From positions 10,803-23,097 of the forward strand of contig DIHI01000001.1 of NCBI GenBank assembly GCA_002420085.1: DNA of 12,295 nt. Direction: 5' to 3'. The translations under genes and the position numbers were made by a program. The notes under the pieces were generated by a model. It was not told the origin of the DNA and made no database searches. It saw nothing but the letters and a program-made list of their open reading frames with translations. Position 1 is the first letter of the stretch. Each line of letters begins with the position of its first letter. This document shows positions 9,008 through 12,295 of the stretch, in pieces. The DNA comes from Lysobacterales bacterium UBA5700 (GTDB taxonomy: Bacteria; Pseudomonadota; Gammaproteobacteria; Xanthomonadales; Xanthomonadaceae).

Positions 9008-9343
9008 GTGCCAACTGGGGGCGGAAATGTCCGCAACACGTGCCCATTGAGCGGCGTCTATGCAGTGGAAGACGCCGTCGGGCTCTCCCCGAAAGACATT
9101 CTCCTGTTCGCCAAGCAGATTCGCCGTACCTGTTCTTGCTGGTGTTGTTGGTATTCACCCTGAGCGACCTTACCCTCTGGATATCTCCGGAGAACAAGGC
9201 ACTGTTCGATCTGGTGACGACCATTCTGGACATCACCAAGACGGCCGTGCCATCCATCGTAACCTGGGTGCTGGGTTTCTAGGGTGCTGGGTTTCTATTT
9301 CGGCCGCAAGAACCAGGATGCCGGGAACGGTGAGCCGCTCTAG
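9008..9343 (+). pseudogene. Small two-helix membrane protein gene, frameshifted
   Basis: Three segments in three reading frames join into one sensible protein. The first (frame of 9056) reads GVYAVEDAVGLSPKDILLFA then KQIRR. The second (from TAC at 9127) reads YLFLLVLLVFTLSDLTLW, then ENKALFDLVTTILDITKTAV and PSIVTWVLGF, stopping at TAG 9280-9282. The third, reached after removing one copy of a 16-bp tandem duplication, reads [15 protein letters not shown] and ends at TAG 9341-9343. Restoring one base near 9127 (CGTTAC instead of CGTAC) rejoins the first break. The intact protein would be about 95-110 residues with membrane helices near YLFLLVLLVFTL and VPSIVTWVLGFYF. The original start is uncertain: GTG 9008, TTG 9047, or ATG 9027 if a further base was lost. 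I recognise no family. The final stop overlaps the convergent rsxB stop. Confidence 0.6.
9266..9297 (+). repeat. Exact 16-bp tandem duplication that breaks a gene
   Basis: GGGTGCTGGGTTTCTA is present at 9266-9281 and immediately again at 9282-9297 with no mismatch. Sixteen is not a multiple of three, and the junction creates a TAG stop at 9280-9282. Deleting one copy reads straight through into YFGRKNQD and on to the TAG at 9341. The lack of divergence between the copies points to a recent event, probably replication slippage. Confidence 0.9.
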
Positions 9344-9930
9344 TCGTGTGCCGTGCTGCCTTGATCGATGAGATCAATCGCGATCGTGCGACGATCGCGG
9401 TGGATGTGCGGTCTGGGCCAGCGGAAGTCGCGCGCGGTCGCTCGCACCGGGCGCATTTCGATGCAATCGACCGGGCAGGGCGGCAGGCACAGGTCGCAGC
9501 CGGTGCAGAGTTCGGCGATCACGGTATGCATGCGCTTCGGGGCGCCGACGATGGCATCGACCGGGCAGGCTTGGATGCATTTGGTGCAGCCGATGCAATC
9601 GGCTTCGATGATGAAGGCGACCCGCTTGGGTTTTTCCTCACCATGCTCGGCATTCAAGGGCTTGGGTTCCATGCCCAGCAACTCGGCCAGGGCGCGGACG
9701 CCGGCTTCGCCGCCCGGTGGACACTGGTTGATGTCGGCCTGGCCGGCGGCGATGGCTTCGGCATAGGGCCGACAGCCGGGGTAGCCGCACTGGCCGCATT
9801 GGGTCTGCGGCAGCCGGGCTTCGATCTGGGCGACCATGGGGTCGGTTTCGACCCGATATCGCCAGGCTGCCCAGCCGAGCACGGCGCCGAACACCAGGGC
9901 CAGTCCGGAGAGGATCAGGATGGCGGTCAT
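9340..9930 (-). CDS. rsxB: Electron transport complex subunit RsxB/RnfB
   Basis: This gene encodes a 196-residue iron-sulfur subunit of the Rnf/Rsx membrane complex, which couples ferredoxin/NADH electron transfer to ion movement and, in E. coli, reduces SoxR. A single N-terminal membrane helix (residues 3-22) is followed by a 4Fe-4S motif, [11 protein letters not shown] with a later Cys (C45, C48, C53, C70). Two ferredoxin-type clusters follow: [11 protein letters not shown] (C112, C115, C118, C122) and [11 protein letters not shown] (C142, C145, C148, C152). All twelve cysteines are present, so the protein should be functional. The length is close to E. coli RsxB (about 190). The ATG at 9930 has only a weak ribosome binding site. 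The gene lies 82 bp after rsxA on the same strand. In complete operons rsxC, D, G and E would follow; here the gene is followed by convergent decayed genes. Confidence 0.93.
   Translation of the reverse strand: MTAILILSGLALVFGAVLGWAAWRYRVETDPMVAQIEARLPQTQCGQCGYPGCRPYAEAIAAGQADINQCPPGGEAGVRALAELLGMEPKPLNAEHGEEKPKRVAFIIEADCIGCTKCIQACPVDAIVGAPKRMHTVIAELCTGCDLCLPPCPVDCIEMRPVRATARDFRWPRPHIHRDRRTIAIDLIDQGSTAHD
9379..9399. repeat. Perfect 9-bp inverted repeat, 3-base loop
   Basis: CGCGATCGT, GCG, ACGATCGCG forms a perfect palindromic hairpin inside the last codons of rsxB, about 40 bp before its stop. There is no following T-run, so it is not a canonical terminator. It could slow or stabilise the ends of the convergent transcripts, or simply reflect the GATCG-rich composition of this genome. 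Confidence 0.5.
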
Positions 9931-10012
9931 GTCCGCAGTCGGTTCGTGGGCGGTTGCCGATGCTGCAACCGACGGCCGTGTGGACAGCGTTGGGCCTGGC
10001 TGGTGCCGGCGT

Positions 10013-10594
10013 TCATTCCACGACCATGCCGGAAAAACCCATGAACGCCAGTGCCATCAAGCCTGCGGTGATCAGGGCGATCGGTGTCCCCCGGAAGCTT
10101 TCCGGAATGTCGCCGTGCTCCAGTCGTTCGCGCATGGCCGAAAACAGCACCAGCACCAGTCCGAAGCCAAGTGCGGCGCCGAATCCATAGACGGTTGCCT
10201 GCAACAGGGAATGTCGGGCCTGGACGTTGAGCAGGGCGACACCCAGGACCGCGCAGTTGGTGGTGATCAGCGGCAGGAAGATGCCGAGTACCCGATACAT
10301 GCGTGGGCTCTGCTTCTTCATCGCCAGTTCGGTGAACTGGACCACGGCGGCGATCACCAGGATGAAGCTCAGGGTGCGCAGATGGTCGAGCCCGAGCGGT
10401 TGCAACAGCCAGTGATGGATCAGGTAGCTCAGCGCCGCCGACAGGGTCAGCACGAAGCCGGTCGCCATGGCCATGCCGTAGGCCGAGTCGAGTTTCTTCG
10501 ACACCCCCATGAACGGGCACAGGCCGAGGAACTTCACGAGCACGAAGTTGTTGACCAGTGCCGTACCGACCAGCAGGAGAAAGAGTTCGGACAT
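10013..10594 (-). CDS. rsxA: Electron transport complex subunit RsxA/RnfA
   Basis: This gene encodes a 193-residue integral membrane subunit of the Rnf/Rsx complex, the same length as E. coli RsxA. Six hydrophobic segments are visible. Family signatures include the N-terminal [20 protein letters not shown] and [15 protein letters not shown] in the middle; each has a conserved membrane cysteine (CPF, NCAV) of the type that binds the membrane-embedded 2Fe-2S cluster shared with RsxE. The ATG at 10594 is chosen because [16 protein letters not shown] is the conserved N-terminus. It lies 42 bp after the metG stop, so the gene is probably transcribed with metG. RsxE, its usual partner, is not in the window. 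Confidence 0.94.
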   Translation of the reverse strand: MSELFLLLVGTALVNNFVLVKFLGLCPFMGVSKKLDSAYGMAMATGFVLTLSAALSYLIHHWLLQPLGLDHLRTLSFILVIAAVVQFTELAMKKQSPRMYRVLGIFLPLITTNCAVLGVALLNVQARHSLLQATVYGFGAALGFGLVLVLFSAMRERLEHGDIPESFRGTPIALITAGLMALAFMGFSGMVVE

Positions 10595-10636
10595 TCCGGG
10601 CCGCGATCGGGTGCGTGGGTGTCGGCGGGAGCCGGC

Positions 10637-12295
10637 TCAGCGCACCGGCATGCCCGGTTCGGCGCCGGGGTCGGTGGTGAGCAGGAACAGTGGGCCGTTG
10701 TCGTGGCCAGCGGACAGGATCATGCCTTCGCTGACGCCGAAACGCATCTTGCGGGGCGCGAGGTTGGCGATGAAGACCACGTTGCGGCCGACCAGTTTTT
10801 CCGGCTCGCCATAGCTGGCACGGATGCCGGAGAAGATCTGCCGATGGCCGAGATCGCCGGCATCGAGTTGGAAGCGCAGCAATTTGTCCGAGCCTTCGAC
10901 CAAGTCGCAGGCCAGCACCCGGCCGATGCGCAGGTCGAGTCGGGCGAAGTCGTCGATGCCGACGATTCCGGTGGTCTGGTCACTCGATGCGCTGTCGGTG
11001 CGCGCCGGTGCCGCAGGTCCGCTGGTGGCTGCCGGGGCCGTCGGCTGTTCGGTTGTCGCCGATGCTGCCGCAGGTTTCAGGGTGTCCTTGCTGGCTTCGA
11101 TCATGGTTTCGATCTGCTTGGGGTCGATACGGGTCATCAGGGGCTGGAAGGCGGCGATGCGATGGTTCAGCAGGGCAACCCGGAGATCATCCCAGTGGTT
11201 CAGTGGTGCGGCCAGAAAGGCTTCGGCACGGGCGGCGGTCGCCGGTACGATCGGTTTCAGGAAGCCGACCAGCAGGCGGAAGGCATTGAGTGCGGTGGTG
11301 CAGACCAGGTGCAGGCGTTCGTGCTGCGCCTCATCCTTGGCGAGTTGCCACGGGGCAGCGCGCGCGATGTATTCGTTGGTCTGATCGGCCAGGGCCATGG
11401 TGGTGCGAGCGACATCGGCATAGTCGCCGGCTTCATATCGGCTCGGCAGGGTGTCGAGGTGGCTGCGGAGGTTGGCCAGCAGTTCGCCTTCCTCGCCATG
11501 ATCCGGCAGGGCATCGGCCAGGCGACCATCGAACTGCCGGTGGATGAAGCCGGCACACCGGCTGGCGATGTTGACCAGTTTGCCGACCAGGTCGGAATTG
11601 ACGCGCAGGACGAAGTCGTCGAGGTTGAGGTCGAGGTCGTCGATGCCGGCATTGCTCTTGACGGCGAAGTAGTAGCGCAGGCACTCCGGGTCGAGTCCGG
11701 CGTCGAGGTAGGTGCGCGCCAGGATGAAGGTGCCGCGCGATTTCGACATCTTGGCGCCATTGACGGTCAGGTAGCCGTTGACGTGCAGGGCGGTCGGCGC
11801 CCGGTAGCCGGCGCCATGCAGCATGGCCGGCCAGAACAGGCCGTGGAAGTTGATGATGTCCTTGCCCAGGAAGTGGTGCAGTTCAGTCGTGCTGTTCGTG
11901 CCGAGGTAGGCGTCGAAGTCGATGCCGTCACGCCGGCACAGGGCCATGAAGCTGGCCAGATAACCGACCGGAGCATCCAGCCACACGTAGAAGAACTTGC
12001 CGGGGGCATCGGGAATGGGAAAGCCGAAGTAGGGGGCGTCACGGCTGATGTCCCAGTCGCGCAGCCCGCCTTCGACCCATTCCATCAGTTTCGCCTTGAC
12101 CGCCGGATGGGCGCTGTCGCGGTGCAGCCAGTCGCGCAGGAAGCCGTCGAAATCAGACAGCCGGAAGAAGTAATGCTCCGATTCGCGCAGTTCCGGCACT
12201 GCGCCGGACACCGCCGAGCGGGGATTTTTCAGGTCGGTCGGGGCATAGGCGGCGCCACACGCTTCGCAGTTGTCGCCGTACTGATCCGGTGCGCC
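10637..12295 (-). CDS. metG: Methionine-tRNA ligase, 5' end outside window
   Basis: This gene is the C-terminal 552 residues of methionyl-tRNA synthetase, which charges tRNA-Met in the cytoplasm; the reading frame is open to the window edge. The fragment begins in the zinc-binding insertion (DNCEACG, residues 8-14). It continues with the catalytic domain (FFYVWLDAPVGY, LHHFLGKDI) and the KMSKS loop (AKMSKSRGTF, around 181-190). The helical anticodon-binding domain follows (ADQTNEYIARAAPWQLAK). After an Ala/Pro/Thr-rich linker of about 50 residues comes a C-terminal OB-fold tRNA-binding domain (about 448-552, including DLRIGRVLACDLVEGSDKLL and NLAPRKMRFGVSEGM). This is the long, dimeric E. coli-like form. 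No lesion is visible. rsxA follows after 42 bp. Confidence 0.97.
   Translation of the reverse strand, partial: GAPDQYGDNCEACGAAYAPTDLKNPRSAVSGAVPELRESEHYFFRLSDFDGFLRDWLHRDSAHPAVKAKLMEWVEGGLRDWDISRDAPYFGFPIPDAPGKFFYVWLDAPVGYLASFMALCRRDGIDFDAYLGTNSTTELHHFLGKDIINFHGLFWPAMLHGAGYRAPTALHVNGYLTVNGAKMSKSRGTFILARTYLDAGLDPECLRYYFAVKSNAGIDDLDLNLDDFVLRVNSDLVGKLVNIASRCAGFIHRQFDGRLADALPDHGEEGELLANLRSHLDTLPSRYEAGDYADVARTTMALADQTNEYIARAAPWQLAKDEAQHERLHLVCTTALNAFRLLVGFLKPIVPATAARAEAFLAAPLNHWDDLRVALLNHRIAAFQPLMTRIDPKQIETMIEASKDTLKPAAASATTEQPTAPAATSGPAAPARTDSASSDQTTGIVGIDDFARLDLRIGRVLACDLVEGSDKLLRFQLDAGDLGHRQIFSGIRASYGEPEKLVGRNVVFIANLAPRKMRFGVSEGMILSAGHDNGPLFLLTTDPGAEPGMPVR

Noticed and set aside
9027..9050. 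ATG at 9027 as a separate tiny gene
   Set aside because: It gives only seven residues before TGA; it may be the old start of the frameshifted membrane-protein gene but is not a gene itself.
9927..10520. 197-codon minus-strand frame overlapping rsxA
   Set aside because: It is an out-of-frame shadow of rsxA, which matches its family from end to end.

Overview
The window looks like a chromosomal segment of a GC-rich gammaproteobacterium. The order metG, rsxA, rsxB on one strand is the arrangement seen near the rnf/rsx operon in several gammaproteobacteria, and the housekeeping genes have GC-rich codon use. The genus cannot be fixed from the sequence. Xanthomonadales- or Chromatiales-like bacteria are plausible.

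Layout, left to right. (1) Positions 14-1774, minus strand: an M20 metallopeptidase followed 24 bp later by a small GlsB/YeaQ-type membrane protein, probably one transcript. The peptidase appears to start at a rare ATC codon behind a good ribosome binding site. (2) Positions 1775-2082: GC-rich sequence with no convincing gene and one doubtful 89-codon reading frame. (3) Positions 2083-6273, minus strand: one very large gene, clearly more AT-rich than everything around it. It encodes a protein of about 1396 residues with an N-terminal SIR2-like NADase domain, a central P-loop (STAND-like) NTPase and a C-terminal TPR-like helical region. This is the layout of SIR2-STAND (Avs-like) antiphage sensors. 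(4) Positions 6274-6535: a divergent intergenic region with a short tandem repeat. (5) Positions 6536-8644, plus strand: a GC-rich patatin-like phospholipase with six or seven predicted membrane segments in front of the catalytic domain. (6) Positions 8751-9343, plus strand: two small decayed genes. One encodes a ribbon-helix-helix-like protein cut by an in-frame TAG. The other encodes a small two-helix membrane protein broken by a one-base frameshift and an exact 16-bp tandem duplication. (7) Positions 9340-12295, minus strand: metG (5' end outside the window), rsxA and rsxB, with no rsxC after rsxB.

The housekeeping parts are ordinary. The accessory part runs from about 2083 to 9343 between two native operons. 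It holds a probable abortive-infection NADase sensor, a membrane-anchored lipase and a decayed small-gene pair. No integrase, transposase, tRNA or CRISPR array is visible. All functional statements rest on motif recognition by eye. No database search was possible.
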